64,000 bases of DNA from Amoebophrya sp. A120 (Eukaryota; Sar; Dinophyceae; Syndiniales; Amoebophryaceae), in the NCBI GenBank assembly GCA_905178155.1, contig CAJINV010000002.1, positions 8,761,224 to 8,825,223 of the forward strand, in the 5' to 3' direction. Below are positions 24,301 through 35,400 of the stretch, piece after piece. Under the pieces are notes generated by a model. The model had not been told where the DNA came from. It saw only the letters and a program-made list of their open reading frames with translations, and did no database searches. Position 1 is the first letter of the stretch. Each line of letters starts with the position of its first letter. Both the position numbers and the translations under genes were made by a program.

Positions 24301-27300
24301 ACTTTCCAGACCATTGCCCATCCTCGTCGAGATCAAAGTGCTAGTTCTCATGCTGTGAGGCAAGAGAACTGAAACACCTGTTGTTCTAGAATCCATGAAA
24401 CGAGGAAATACGTACACGAAAAGTCGTACTTCCTAGCTGAAGGATTCGGACTCGGAGTCTCCCACTGTTTTTAAAGGAAACAAGGCAAATCGCATACGTT
24501 TTCTATTGAGAAAGGACGCAGTTGCAGTTCGCTACAAGGTTCCAATATCAGCATTAGCATGGACAATGTTTCGAGTAAGCATCATGTGAGTTGGACTCAG
24601 CCAGGGGCACTCGGTAATTTGGTCATCATAATGGAACAACTGGTAGTGCAACTGCGAATCCTAATCCTACGTGAGCAACCATTGTGCACTGAAAGTATCT
24701 AGCTGTACCTGATCCACGCCATACGTTCGTAGCTTCGCGATCAGCAACACGAGCCAGCAGCTAACAAACAGCAAGCTGCTCAGCAGCACCCAGCTGATCA
24801 CCTGTCGAAAGGTCCTCACCGATCCCGGAAAGTGCAGCGCGCCCGGCTCACCGGTGATCGGCGACCGGATCGGGATGCCCGTAAACCGAGGTCTCAGCGG
24901 CTCCACATACCCCAATTGCTTTTCATTTCCGTTCGGAAGTCCGTACCACTTGATCCGCAAAAACGACTCATTTCGCCGCCAATTCGCTAAGAAAACCGAG
25001 CACCACAGACTCGTGCAACAGCTGTAGATTCCGAACGCGGTCGAGGGAATTTGCCACAAATTGCTGTCCTCCTGGGAAGTCTTGGTGATCGTCCAGGAAC
25101 GGGCGAACGATAGCTGTATTTTTTCGCTTGGATTTTGTTGGGAGACGATCTCGCTAGCCGACATTTAGAGGCGCACTCACTCAGTCTTCCACGTGATCAT
25201 TTACTTTTAACAAAATTGTGAACTGTGCCCCCTTCTTCAGTACCTTCGAGCGCCTACAGACACGAATTTATGTGTCTCCAGATCAAAAATGCTCGGAGCG
25301 GGGTTTCTCCAAGCGAAGGCTCCCGATGCGAATTACTAACACGCTTCGGGAACGCAGCGCTCGAATAAGACCATCGCTCCTCAAGCGCATGATTGATGCC
25401 AAAAAGCGGAAGGCTGTCAGACGTGGGCTAAGCGCATTTTAATACAGCAAGATAAACTACAAGTGCAACGATTACTAAAAGTTACACCTGCACATCTCGC
25501 CTGCGCTCGTTGCTTTAGGTCACGCGCTCGAAGTGACTATCTGAGAGAAGCAGAGTAGCACAAGCGGTGGCGGACCAAAGTGGATCAGTAAAATTTTCGT
25601 AGTGTAGAGCAGGTCGGATCAGATTTCTTGCAGTGTGATCGGAATTTTCTCGAATTGTTAGTCACACGAGCAACGTACGCTAGCATACAATTACACAGCG
25701 GCTAAATCATTTACAAAAATTATAGACGGTGCAATTCCCACCCGATCGACTGGAAAAGACTCCTCAATTTAGAAAAATCACAGACAAATTTACCGCCACC
25801 AACAGCAGCCCCAGCACCGCGATCGGGATTAACCCCCGGGCGAAAAACGCCACAAAAGCGAAGTAAAACGCCAGGGACGGCCCGTAGTAGTCGTGGAGCT
25901 CTTCGATCGGCACTTTGAAGGAGAGGTCTTCGCACAGAAAGCATTTCAGACACTTGAACAGGTCCTTCATCCCCCATCTCCTCCCTTCATCATCCATCAT
26001 TTGCACGTATTCGCCCCAGGTTGCGATCGAAAACTTCCTGATTTTCGTGTTGCGCTCCGGGTTATCGAGCGCAAAGTGCGCTTCCAGCAACTGCTCGTCC
26101 TCGAGAAGCGAGAGGTTGACGGAGCGCAGTGCCACGTCGTAGGCTAGACGCACGCGCTGACAAGAAGTGAACATTGACATGCTTGTTGGTGTTGTTGGTA
26201 AAGGATTTCGGATTTCACCATCGGCACGGTATTCCTTTATCCCATTTATTTCGTCGTTGTACTGAAGGTGCAGGTTCTGTGCGGTGTGGACTCCTCTGTG
26301 CACCCAGAAGCAGCGCGGAACTTCAAAGGCGCCGACGTGCGCAAAGAGCGGCAGCCCGGATTTCGGCAGGTTCAACGATGTCCAGAGATTATGCAGCAGT
26401 TGGTGCTTGTCCTTCTCCTGTGCCTGATTTCGACCCGCCTGGTCGACGGCGGAAATCGCCTTCCCGGTGGTTTCCATCGCGAAGGCGGCTGCGTACTTCC
26501 GGTTGACTTTTGCCAAGATCCCGCTAGGATCGCTGCTAGCGTCGTCCTTTCTTAAGTCAAGGTAGAGTTCGTATGCCTTGTCGTAAATGGACTTATACGC
26601 TGTTTTCATCACACCGCCTCCAGCAACATTAGCACCGCAAACGGATCCACTAACTGACCCACTGACCGACTGGGTGGAGTGCTGGCGAAGAATCACACGT
26701 CTCTCCAGCACGCCGGCGTTCTCCAGTAGCCTTTTCGCTTTTTCGCCCAAGCCCCCGGTGGACTTTTGCAAAATCTTTCCTGTTGGCGCAAAGATCCACT
26801 TACAGCTCATTTTCTTGACCCACTGCATCGGAAGAAAAACAGCCTCTTTGATTCTCATCGCAGCTGAAGGCTGTTGCTCCTGTGCGGATATCCTTCTTCG
26901 CGTGCTCCTGTCAGTTGCAGTCGAGGACGAGGAGATTCTGCCCTGCCGGTTTATTCCATTGAGAATTTCATTGTTGTTTCTGCCTGCAGTCACAACCCGA
27001 TTCGGACTGTCGCGATTTCGCAGCGCTGGGTTTGTGACTTCTTTGCCACCGTGCTGTTCAACAGAATCTCCGTCCGCACCAAGAATCTCCGGTGAGTTTC
27101 TAGGTTCTGAGGGGTCCTGGATCAGTATGTCGTCCAGTCCCACGGCAAACATGTCGTTCCCGAACTCTTCGATGACGTTTCCCGTCTTCGCGATGGCGTT
27201 TTCCGCTCGGTGCAACAAACCCCTCGCGGTGGATTTTGCCATCTCGACCGGGGAGGAAAAAAGATGTCCTGCGGTGGAGCGGAGCTGATTATTCATGTTC

Positions 27301-29402
27301 TGCCCTCCGGCTTTGTTGCGATTCCTGTTCGACGACGCCGTCGACGTGCGCGGCTTCCCTTTAGCACCTCCCGGTGTGTGGTCTGACGGGGAAAAAGCCG
27401 TTCGGGAGAGCATGCTCGGCTCTTCGTCTGGAATAATCGAATCGATCCAAACTTCGCTCAGTTCCGCCCTGTTCTGCGCTGGAGAACAGGCTGACCCGAT
27501 TTGTCTTCGTTTGGTTGCAGAATTTGGATTTGCAGCTTCATGACGCCGGCGCGAGGCAGCAGATGACATCTTCCCTGGAGATAAATTCAAACTTGATGTC
27601 TCCACGTCAGCTCCATTTCCGTAATCGATGGACATGTCCACTCCGCGCAGCGCGTCGCCGAAAAACCTGCGAGTGAGATTCCGGAGCGATTTCGACAGCT
27701 CATCGTCGTACAGTGCGGAAATGACCGAATCCACGGAATCCACGGTCTGTGCCTTTTCCAGCTCTCGCTGGTAGTACGTCAGCGCCGCTCGTGCGCGAGC
27801 AAGTTGAAAGCTGGTTCGAGTTGTACAACTTTGCAGCGATGCGGTTGAGAGTTGTCGTCCTTTCTCCAATAAACGGGTTGTCTTCCGAACATCCGCCTCC
27901 TCTTTCTCCCACTTCGAGACCACCTCCTGGAGTTTCACGCCGATGTTCAGGTAGTTCCGCTGCCACGGACGGCTCATCACATACGCCAGCGAGTAGAAGG
28001 TCCGCGGGTGACAGGGCTCGAACGCCTCGATATCCACAATCCGCGGGTCGAGCGCGGCAATCTGCCCCTGCCGCTGCGCTTCTTTGAAAAGGATCGGCTC
28101 GGAAGTGGCAGATGAATTTGTGTCACCGATAATCGTAGATCCCGTGCAGCTCGCTTGCCCCGTGGTTCCAGTCACGTAGCTAAGCAACAAATACATGCGC
28201 TCCACGTCCACTCGCACCGTTTCCACCTTGAATCCGATCTTTTCCAGGTTCCAGACGAGGGCCTTCCGAAGCACGTAGAGCAGCGCGCGGCTGTTGGCGA
28301 CCGTAGTAAGGTCCTCCAGCTCCTCGGGGTCGAGAACGTATTTTTGCTGCTTGTCTGCTTCGCTTCTTTTCAGCGCCGGATTAGCGGAAGGTTTTCCCGC
28401 GAATTTTTTCGGCGATTCCCGTTGCAGTTCTCTTGCATATTCTTCTGCTTTTTCCTCCTCCACTTCTTGCCGCAGGAGCGTCAAAAAGTGCTTCCGCATG
28501 CGTTCCCAGGCGTAGACGAAAACGCCCCGCTCAAACGAAACCAGCGCCGCTTTCTCCCGGCTGCACTGATACAGGTCCGGCTGGGTGAACACTTTTGTGT
28601 ACAAACTCGCCACTTTTTCCGGACTGCAGCTGTAGTAGTGCGCTCTGTTTTGCAGCCCGAGGCTGTTCGTTAGCGTGGCCATCAAAGTTTGCTTGTTCAC
28701 CTGGATCGAGTCCTCATGCGGCAAAGCAATGCAGATAATGCGCTCATACGAGGCGGTACAATCATCTACAACTTCGTTCTGCGAACATCCTGTCCGTTGC
28801 CGCTGCACGCTGCCTTTTGAAAAGGTTTTAGACGCTTGTCGATTTTTGCCTGACGGCCGGGAGAGGAGCGTCGGTCCCGCCGTCGCATCGCTACTGTTCG
28901 AAGGTTCGAGGCCGAGAAACACGTGAGAGAGACTCTTCAGAAACACCGTCGTGGATTTCTGATACAAATGTGATGAAAATGGTGCGTTCTGCCCCTGCGT
29001 AGCTTCTGCGGCTCCGTTCTTCATCTTCCGGTCGCCTTGATTTCTCTTCGCTTTTTCTTGTTTGCCGGCTCTTCTACTCAGGTCGCCAGTGCTGCCTGAT
29101 GTCGGTGTCGGACCAGTCTTGCTCCCTTGCGTTCTTTCTACCGACGATATAGGCCCCTGCTTGTCGCCACCCAAGCGGCCGGCACCCGATTTCTTCTCGA
29201 GCATTCCCGACTGCGGAGCCACGTCAACTGGCTGCGATGATTCCTGCGCTGAGCTTCCATCACCGGCAAAAAGTTGCCGCGGAGCGACGATGCCAACGGG
29301 CAGGGATGCCGATTGTTCAGATGCCGCAGCACCATCGTCTAGGCCGAAACGCACTGGGCTCAAGTGCTGCCGCTTCAACTCCGAAATCCGGTCTTCCGGC
29401 AT
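18324..29402 (-). CDS. Anoctamin / TMEM16 family membrane protein with a very long N-terminal extension, 5 exons
   Basis: Exons (minus): 25794-29402, 24709-about 25113, 22887-23247, 20159-20871, 18324-19172; about 1,978 residues. Family signatures follow the anoctamin order: HDYYGPSLAFYFAF then TM1 (exon 1), SLWCSVFLANWRR (exon 2), LFIFRFINNFNVFFYIGFAK and QALSNVWEL (exon 3), GTFEDWVEIVVLFGDVTLF, FPLAPLF and LIEIRIDSYK (exon 4), HRRPTPRRCVGIGSW with the final two membrane segments (exon 5). The last three junctions use GTAC donors and CAG acceptors in matching phase. Anoctamins are homodimeric calcium-activated phospholipid scramblases or chloride channels. The acidic calcium-site positions of TM7-TM8 look kept (D and E in EDWVE, E and D in EIRID); the TM6 asparagine is serine (SNVWE). 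The N-terminal region before TM1 is over 1,100 residues, longer than usual, and low-complexity inserts of about 170 and 60 residues lie in the TM6-TM7 and TM9-TM10 loops. The exon 2 acceptor is the only uncertain border. Confidence 0.92.
19279..20081. repeat. Four-copy tandem repeat inside an anoctamin intron (19173-20158)
   Basis: A core of about 108 bp recurs at 19279-19386, 19557-19664, 19771-19878 and 19974-20081. Each copy contains CAGACCAGCTCCAATAAACG and ends GTTGTCATCAT, or GTGTCATCAT in the first. Copies 2-4 are nearly identical and their spacers are also related, so the full unit is about 203-214 bp; copy 1 is diverged. On the minus strand three copies keep an open frame, but the flanking exons join perfectly without them (IRIDSYK to IFKYHRRPTP), so I treat them as intronic. 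Confidence 0.9.
21090..22782. repeat. Three-copy repeat of about 438 bp inside an anoctamin intron (20872-22886)
   Basis: Units lie at 21090-21528 and 21856-22293 (closely similar) and about 22361-22782 (diverged). Shared landmarks in order are CATGGTTTGACCCGGCAG, AAGTGCTGCACAGCATGGCA, TCAGACATCTAAGGAAGTTT, and the end TTTGAGAAACGG...CTCAAAAGTTGTCATCA. The family differs in sequence from those of the neighbouring introns except for the terminal GTTGTCATCA. Confidence 0.9.
23374..24182. repeat. Three-copy repeat of about 135 bp inside an anoctamin intron (23248-24708)
   Basis: Copies lie at 23374-23503, 23719-23852 and 24048-24182, spaced about 330-345 bp apart. Each begins TTGATAGTGAT and carries CCGACCGTGGAGA, GCGTCAAGCGGCACC and the end TTGACAA(A/T)ATGACGCGGGA. 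Copies 2 and 3 also share about 18 bp upstream, so the true unit is longer. It is unrelated to the two other repeat families of this gene. Confidence 0.88.
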
Positions 29403-30296
29403 GTCGTTAGTCCACTTACCGTGCCGGTAACCAACAACGACTAGCCGGCGTTGTCCCCATAGACGCCATCGCGTGCTCTGCCGTTCTTGCAGAGGAGCGG
29501 GGACTGGATCACAGACCCCGAGAGCGTGTCACGACGACCACGCAGAGGCATTGATGTGCGAATTCGACTTTGGATTTTTTTTGCTGCAAATAAATGGTAA
29601 TCGGTATGGCTATGGTCTTCTGGAGCGCATAACCACAAGCACATATGCTTGCTACGCTTTCCCCCCTGGCAGCGCTCGTTCGTCGGTCTCAGAAACCACC
29701 ACGGACAAGCCGCTCATTCTCTCACTCAGGTCTCAGGCTGCTTGTACCCTTTGCCTCGATCTGGTACGCCAACTGAGCCAGACAAGAATTCTCAGGGCTG
29801 CGCAAACTCTCCCGGCTTGTTGTATCTCTATTTGCATAGCTTTCGAGGCCCGATCTTCTTTCTATCTTGTCCCACACCAGAGAATCAAACACGGAATCGG
29901 CGAGCCAACCCACAGTCTGCACGCATCAGACAGACAGGCGGTAACCTTTTCCATTAAGAACAAAACAAAGAGAGGGAAAGCAAAACGCGTCCACAATTCA
30001 ATTGTCAATCACAAGAAAAATATACATTTACAACTTACGTGTACCTCAAAGAAAGAGCATCATGTCTGAGTGGAAAAGCATTTATGAGTAGATTGATTGC
30101 ACACGAAAAACTTGGTTGACGAATGGATCAATCATACAGAACTTCTGAACAAGCAATCATCGGGTCAACCTTGGCGATCAAGACGGAATTCTTCTTTTTG
30201 ACAAAATTTGCTACGCTGTTCCACGAACGTTTACGTTTCCTTAGTCGCAGCAGAAAAATCGAGCACATGCTACACTCATGTCATTTTCCCCGAAAA
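29403..30296. other. Intergenic spacer, 0.9 kb
   Basis: This spacer separates the anoctamin start from the end of the Q-rich gene. An open frame in phase with the anoctamin extends some way upstream of the ATG at 29400-29402 but without an upstream ATG, so I kept that start. Nothing else is supported here. Confidence 0.5.
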
Positions 30297-31304
30297 TCAC
30301 CGCAACGCGGCTCCTAAAATCGCCGCGCCCGCGAGCGCCCCGATGCCGACACCCACGGCGGCCCCAACCGCAATATCCTCGTCGTGACGGCGGCGTCTGT
30401 GGTTGTAATTCGCATGATGCGCCCGGTACGGCTGATGATGCACCACCTGGGGCCGTGGGGAAGCGTACATCACCGCCGGCTGTGACGCCGGTACGACAAC
30501 GGTCGGCTGTGGCTGTTGCGTCATGATGGTGCAGGAAGGTGTCTGCATCACCGAAACGGAACCGGCTGCACCGCCGCCCGCGACGACGACCTGTAGTAGA
30601 ATCGAAATAATGGGGGTACGGTACGCATTTCTTCTTACAGTCAGCACAAAAATGAAGTAGAAGTAATGAAAGAATACTGGCGCTCCAGGCGAAGAATTCA
30701 CAACGACCTGCGGCTGCGGTGGTCTCGGCTGCGCAATCGGTACTCTCGCTCCTCCGGTCATTGGTTTCAGAGGCACGTCGTATGTAGTCGTCGTTGTCGT
30801 GGTCTGCTGCTGCACCTGCTGCCCGAGCATCGGAGGTGGTTGCGGTTGCTGCTGCATCGTCGGTGCTGGCTGCTGGTACATCATTTGTGGTTGCTGTTGC
30901 ATTTGTGGCTGCTGCTGCATCATTTGTGCTGGCTGCTGGTTCTGGTACATCATTTGTGGTTGCTGTTGCATTTGTGGCTGCTGTTGCATCATTTGTGCTG
31001 GCTGCTGGTTCTGGTACATCATTTGTGGTTGCTGTTGCATTTGTGGCTGCTGTTGCATCATTTGTGCTGGCTGCTGGTTCTGGTACATCATCATTTGTGG
31101 CTGCTGCTGCATCATTTGTGGTTGCTGTTGCATCACTTGTGGCTGGTTGTGCTGTTGCATCATTTGTGGTTGCTGCTGCATCATTTGCGGTTGCTGCTGC
31201 ATCATTTGGGGCTGCTGCTGCGCCACCTGTGGCTGCTGCATTGTCATCTGCATCGTCACTGTTTGCGGGTGCTGTTGCTGCTGCATCATTTGAGGCTGCT
31301 GCAT
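30297..31304 (-). CDS. Q/P/M-rich low-complexity protein with a C-terminal glycine zipper
   Basis: The ATG at 31302-31304 starts a region made almost wholly of Gln, Pro and Met, including three copies of a 23-residue unit (QNQQPAQMMQQQPQMQQQPQ...). A TTTTTTTYDVPLKPMTGG linker, a Pro-rich stretch, a His/Arg cluster (NYNHRRRRHDED) and a terminal alternating Gly/Ala helix (AVGAAVGVGIGALAGAAI) follow. Glycine zippers of this type usually insert into or pack along membranes; the Gln-rich part suggests a self-associating domain. A probable 87-bp intron (30591-30677, donor GTATTC, acceptor CTACAG) interrupts the frame in phase 0 without any stop; removing it joins SSPGAP to VVVAGGG and gives about 306 residues. 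Specific function unknown. Confidence 0.72.
   Translation of the reverse strand: MQQPQMMQQQQHPQTVTMQMTMQQPQVAQQQPQMMQQQPQMMQQQPQMMQQHNQPQVMQQQPQMMQQQPQMMMYQNQQPAQMMQQQPQMQQQPQMMYQNQQPAQMMQQQPQMQQQPQMMYQNQQPAQMMQQQPQMQQQPQMMYQQPAPTMQQQPQPPPMLGQQVQQQTTTTTTTYDVPLKPMTGGARVPIAQPRPPQPQVVVNSSPGAPVFFHYFYFIFVLTVRRNAYRTPIISILLQVVVAGGGAAGSVSVMQTPSCTIMTQQPQPTVVVPASQPAVMYASPRPQVVHHQPYRAHHANYNHRRRRHDEDIAVGAAVGVGIGALAGAAILGAALR
30591..30677 (-). other. Probable in-frame 87-bp intron (exitron-like)
   Basis: It has GT...AG ends, a length divisible by three, and no stop in the host frame. Its translation (VFFHYFYFIFVLTV) is hydrophobic and unlike the surrounding Pro/Gly-rich protein. It can be read as an intron or as retained coding sequence; composition favours an intron. 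Confidence 0.6.
30880..31100 (-). repeat. 69-bp in-frame tandem repeat in the Q-rich gene
   Basis: Three near-identical 69-bp units encode the same 23 residues with motifs YQNQQPAQMM and QQQPQMQQQPQMM. They sit within a longer, less regular run of CAA/CAG/ATG codons that extends to about 31300. Confidence 0.85.
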
Positions 31305-32468
31305 TTTACAAGTGCCGTATCCTTTTTGTGTACTCAAGTAAATCTCTATCCGTATCCCTTTCGTCCCTTGTGGTTCGTGGTGTAATTCTAATTCACAGTG
31401 TTCACCAGCACTAATAACGACAGCAAGAGCAGAAGCCGAGCTTCAGACTCGTCGAGAGAGAAGCAAGAAGAAGAACTTGCGGTGGAATACTGTCTCAAAA
31501 ATATTTACTTCGCTACTAGCAAAACACCCTTCATCATCCACAAAAAGAGCACTGCCACACTATGCTATGTTGATTCCAGTCAAATTCAAAACGAATACAC
31601 AGATAGGTAAGTCCGAAGCAAAAAGAAAGCGGACTGGAACTACAACTACAACTACTACTGAGCAGCTTCTGCAAAAGACTATGACACTACGTGGACATAC
31701 TCCACCAGGCAAGTACTATGAAAGTAGCCGACGCGGAAGGTGCAAAGCGTATGTCTTTGGATCCTGAAACCATCGGTGCAGTGGACTTGACTAGTATCTT
31801 GATCGGCTTCTGGAATAGCGTTGATACCTAGCTCAAGACGATCTTCCATGGATAACACCTTTGGGCTACGTACTTCGTCAAGGTCAGGATCGGCATCGGG
31901 GGCATCTCTTTGCGTGGAATAGTGAGAACGTGGCAAAGAGGACAGCAGAACGAAGCACTCGAACACCCTAGTTAAGAGGAAACCAAAATGAAATTCCACG
32001 CCGTAGCAGTAATTTCATTCCATGCCGCAGATGACTCACTCTCGTGTCGATCGCATGAGGGAGTAAATTCTCAATACTTCGTGCATTCTTAATTTTTGCA
32101 GTCGAGGTCGTCAAATCATGAAGGAGGTCATGGGGTCGCTTTGAGATAGGTGGAGAATACTAAAGATTCATTTCGACTTCACTTAGGTAGAAGGGCCAGC
32201 ACTGTGTTGATTGTAGTAGCTACATTCTCATCAACGCATATACTGGCATGACATTCAGGAAATCACTTCACAATATGCTCAACCTGAACTTTTTAGAGTG
32301 GCATTTGAAGCTCCGACACCATACTTGAATCTTAAAACAGGAGCGAAATTGACCGTAAACGAGCAACGAGCTTTGCTGATTTCTCTTACCGTGTGTCGAA
32401 TTCTTGGAATATCAATCAGCAAGACGTGTACCAAAAATTATCCAAACGCTTTGTTGAGTTCCAATTTT
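31305..32468. other. Intergenic spacer, 1.2 kb
   Basis: No convincing gene. A minus-strand frame near 31680-32000 includes an acidic, coding-like stretch (DAPDADPDLDEVRSPK) but has no supporting start or splice context. Confidence 0.45.
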
Positions 32469-35400
32469 CTACAAGAAATCCAGTCCATCGTCCTCGCTTT
32501 CGTCCTCTGAGCCATCGCTGTCTTCGTCTTGCAGCAAATCCATGCGGCGAACTTCCACTATCAGACCCTCCATTTCCACCCGGGTGACCTGCACCGGAAA
32601 CTCCGTCCCGGTTGTTACCTCGTCCTTCTGCTTGTTTTCATCGTCATCATTCTCTTCCTGTTTATTTCCGCCTCCGAGTCCGACATGATCGGGAAGAAAA
32701 GCATATGGGAGCCGGCTCGTTCCGGTTATTTTCTGACGGGGAGAGGGAGACGACGAAAGAGCCGTATTTACTTGTATTCCTGATCCTGGCGTAATATTCT
32801 TATCGTTGGCGGCCGGAAGCCTGTTCAACAGAAGTTGGTTGAAAAGTTTGTGCAGGTGAGAGGTACTACTAGTGGCTCGATCCTCGACGCGAAGTTCTGG
32901 TGCAGCCGGTCGTGCGTCTTCATCTGCTAATAGTTGGGTCCAAATTTGTGCCATGGTAATCTCTAAATTCTGCAGGTATCTTTCCTCGTCGTCGTCGCCA
33001 GACGCTGCTAAGCAAGAGCTGCTTCGCGCGTTGTTGCAACTTCCCGGTGCTCCTTCGGCTACAACTTCCGCGGTGGTAGAAGATCGCTCCGTCATCCTCA
33101 CGATCCACCCCGTCAGTGACCTGGAAGTGTTTGGTCCTCCACCGGTGTGATCCTCACTGTGGGTGTGGTCGGAATTTCTTACTATCCTCATCCTCCGAAC
33201 CGCGACGCCGTCGTACAATTGGCCAAGATCCGGTTTCCGCCAGCATTTCTCCAACTCTGTTTTCTCGAAGTGGTCAGCCTGACGGAACAACTCGGAGAAA
33301 TGGGGAGCTTCGGGCGGAGGAAGGTCTTCAGCATGCGCGGGTGGATGGAGGGCTGCGCTTGCCACACCAGGATGTTGTTCGAGGTGTGCCGTTTTTATCG
33401 GAACAAAAAGTTCCTGGCTCTTCTCGACCTGGTGCTGCTCCTCTGCTGCAGAAGATCCCTCCACTGCAACAGCAATACTCGCTCCTACGACAGTAGGATC
33501 TACTACTACTTCCGGTGTACCGTCCAGCAGAGCCGTTTCTTCCACGAACTGGAACTGGGCGGGCGGATAAAACTGGGCTGGTGGGTACTTCAGCTGCGAA
33601 AGTTCTTCCTCCTCCGACTCGTCTACGGCTGCCGAAAGGTTGTCATTGTCTTCAGCCGGCACCGCATGCGGATCCGCAGTGGAGGGTTGAGGGAGAGCCG
33701 AAGAATCAACTTCGGCTGGCAGCTGGTCGAGGTCTCGTGGCGGTTGTTCACCGTGTTTCTCTCCTGCGCTTGCTGTCTCTGCGGTCATTGCTACTGCAGC
33801 AGAAGTTGCAGTGCCCAGCACTAGGTCATCTTCTTTTCCACCGTCTGCAGCCTTACCGTCCTGCAAGGCAGAAGATTTTGTGCGCTTTTTTACATTTTCA
33901 ATCTCGATGTAGGTCCCCTTCTCCTTATTGGCCCACACCTTCTTCGTCAAGGGGGTTCCTCCTTCGCTGGCCGATTCGCATTCAAACACGATCTTTGAAC
34001 TAGCTGCCTTGACGAGTGGCCGTGACTGGTCACCTCCACTACTTCCGGTACTAGACAGTGGCAAGGTTAACGAGGGGGTCTTCGGAGGCTTGGTGGATGC
34101 AATGTTCTTGTTTCGCTCTGCCGAGTTCCGCTTCGAAGCCTCGTCACTCCGACTTGCCGGACGGCTTCTCGTCTTGTCCGCGATGTGCCGTTTCATCTTG
34201 CGCCGCAGCTTCTCCAGGTTCGAGTCCCGCTTGCTCTCACTTTCTTCCAGATCCTTGTCGCCTTCCTCCTCTCCTCTGCGGGTTGCTCGCTGTCTGCTCC
34301 GACTTCGGCTACTTCTTTTGCGCCCGTCCTTGCCCTGCCGCTTATTCGTCCTCGACAGAGAGGCGGCCCGCGACAAGTCATTTGCACTACAATCAGCGGA
34401 GGAGGTCTGCCCTTTCTTCTTGGCTTTCGAGTCGTTCTTCTTCGACGAGTGGCTAGCTTCCATGATTGCCAGTGCCTTTTCCGCCGCAAGCTGCCGCTCT
34501 GCGCGGGAAGTGACTTTGTTTTTCGCGGCGTCCTTTTTTTTCTTTTTCGCTGCAGGGTGCTGTCTCTTGGAGCCCTCACGATTTTTTTTGGAAGATGCCT
34601 TGGACGAGTGATCGCTTGATGTCTCATCATGATCCGAAGAGGAGGATGTTCCTCGCCGATCGGCGTCTGAAGAAGATGATGAACCGCTTCTACTGCCTTT
34701 TTTCGCAGGTCGATTTTTGCTTCCTTTCCTCGCTTTCGCTTTCTTGCTTTTGTCCTTTCCATCCGCGGCAAGTGTGGAGGTAACGCCAGACTTCGAATTG
34801 AGTCTGCGTGATTTGTTCGCCTTCGCTTTGTCACCAGTCTCATTTTTGCTCGTCTTTCTTCGTTTCTTGTCTGCTGAAGTCTTCTTTTCGGCTTCCGAAG
34901 ATCGGCTGCTACTCTCTTCATCGGAGGAACTTGTGAACTCAACACTGCTGCTAGCCCCGCGACGCCGTCGCTTTTTCTTACTCTTATCCTTTTCGCTATT
35001 TTGCGCCGCGCTCTTGTTGCGCTGAGATTTCTTGGAGGTATTCCTCTTTTTATCCTGCTTCTCGGCCACCGCCTTGCGGAGTTGATCTTTCTCTTTATCC
35101 TTCTTGTCGGTTTCGACGTTTTTGCCGTCGTTCCTTGTTTTAGCATTCCTATTTTTCCTCCGGCCTGCTCTTGATACGCTTCGCTCGCTTGAAGAGCTGG
35201 ACAACCCGTCGGAGGAAGAGCTTTTGGATGATGCGTTTCTCCTTCGTTTCTTGTTTGCTCTTTTGCTCGGATCACGATCCCTGCTCTGGTCTTTTCTTTT
35301 CCGGGCTGCTTGCTGGACGCCTTTCTGAAGATCTGACCGGTCGTTCTTTTTGGAGGTCGAACCAGACCGTTGTCTCCGGCCGCGTCGGGGACGTCCGCGC

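Noticed and set aside
30666-31414. Long plus-strand frames (Leu/His-rich, Cys/Gly-rich, Val/Ala-rich) opposite the Q-rich gene
   Set aside because: Antisense shadows of the CAA/CAG/ATG repeat; composition is a by-product.
31679-31999. Minus-strand 106-codon frame between two genes
   Set aside because: A short acidic stretch looks coding-like, but there is no start context, splice partner or homology.
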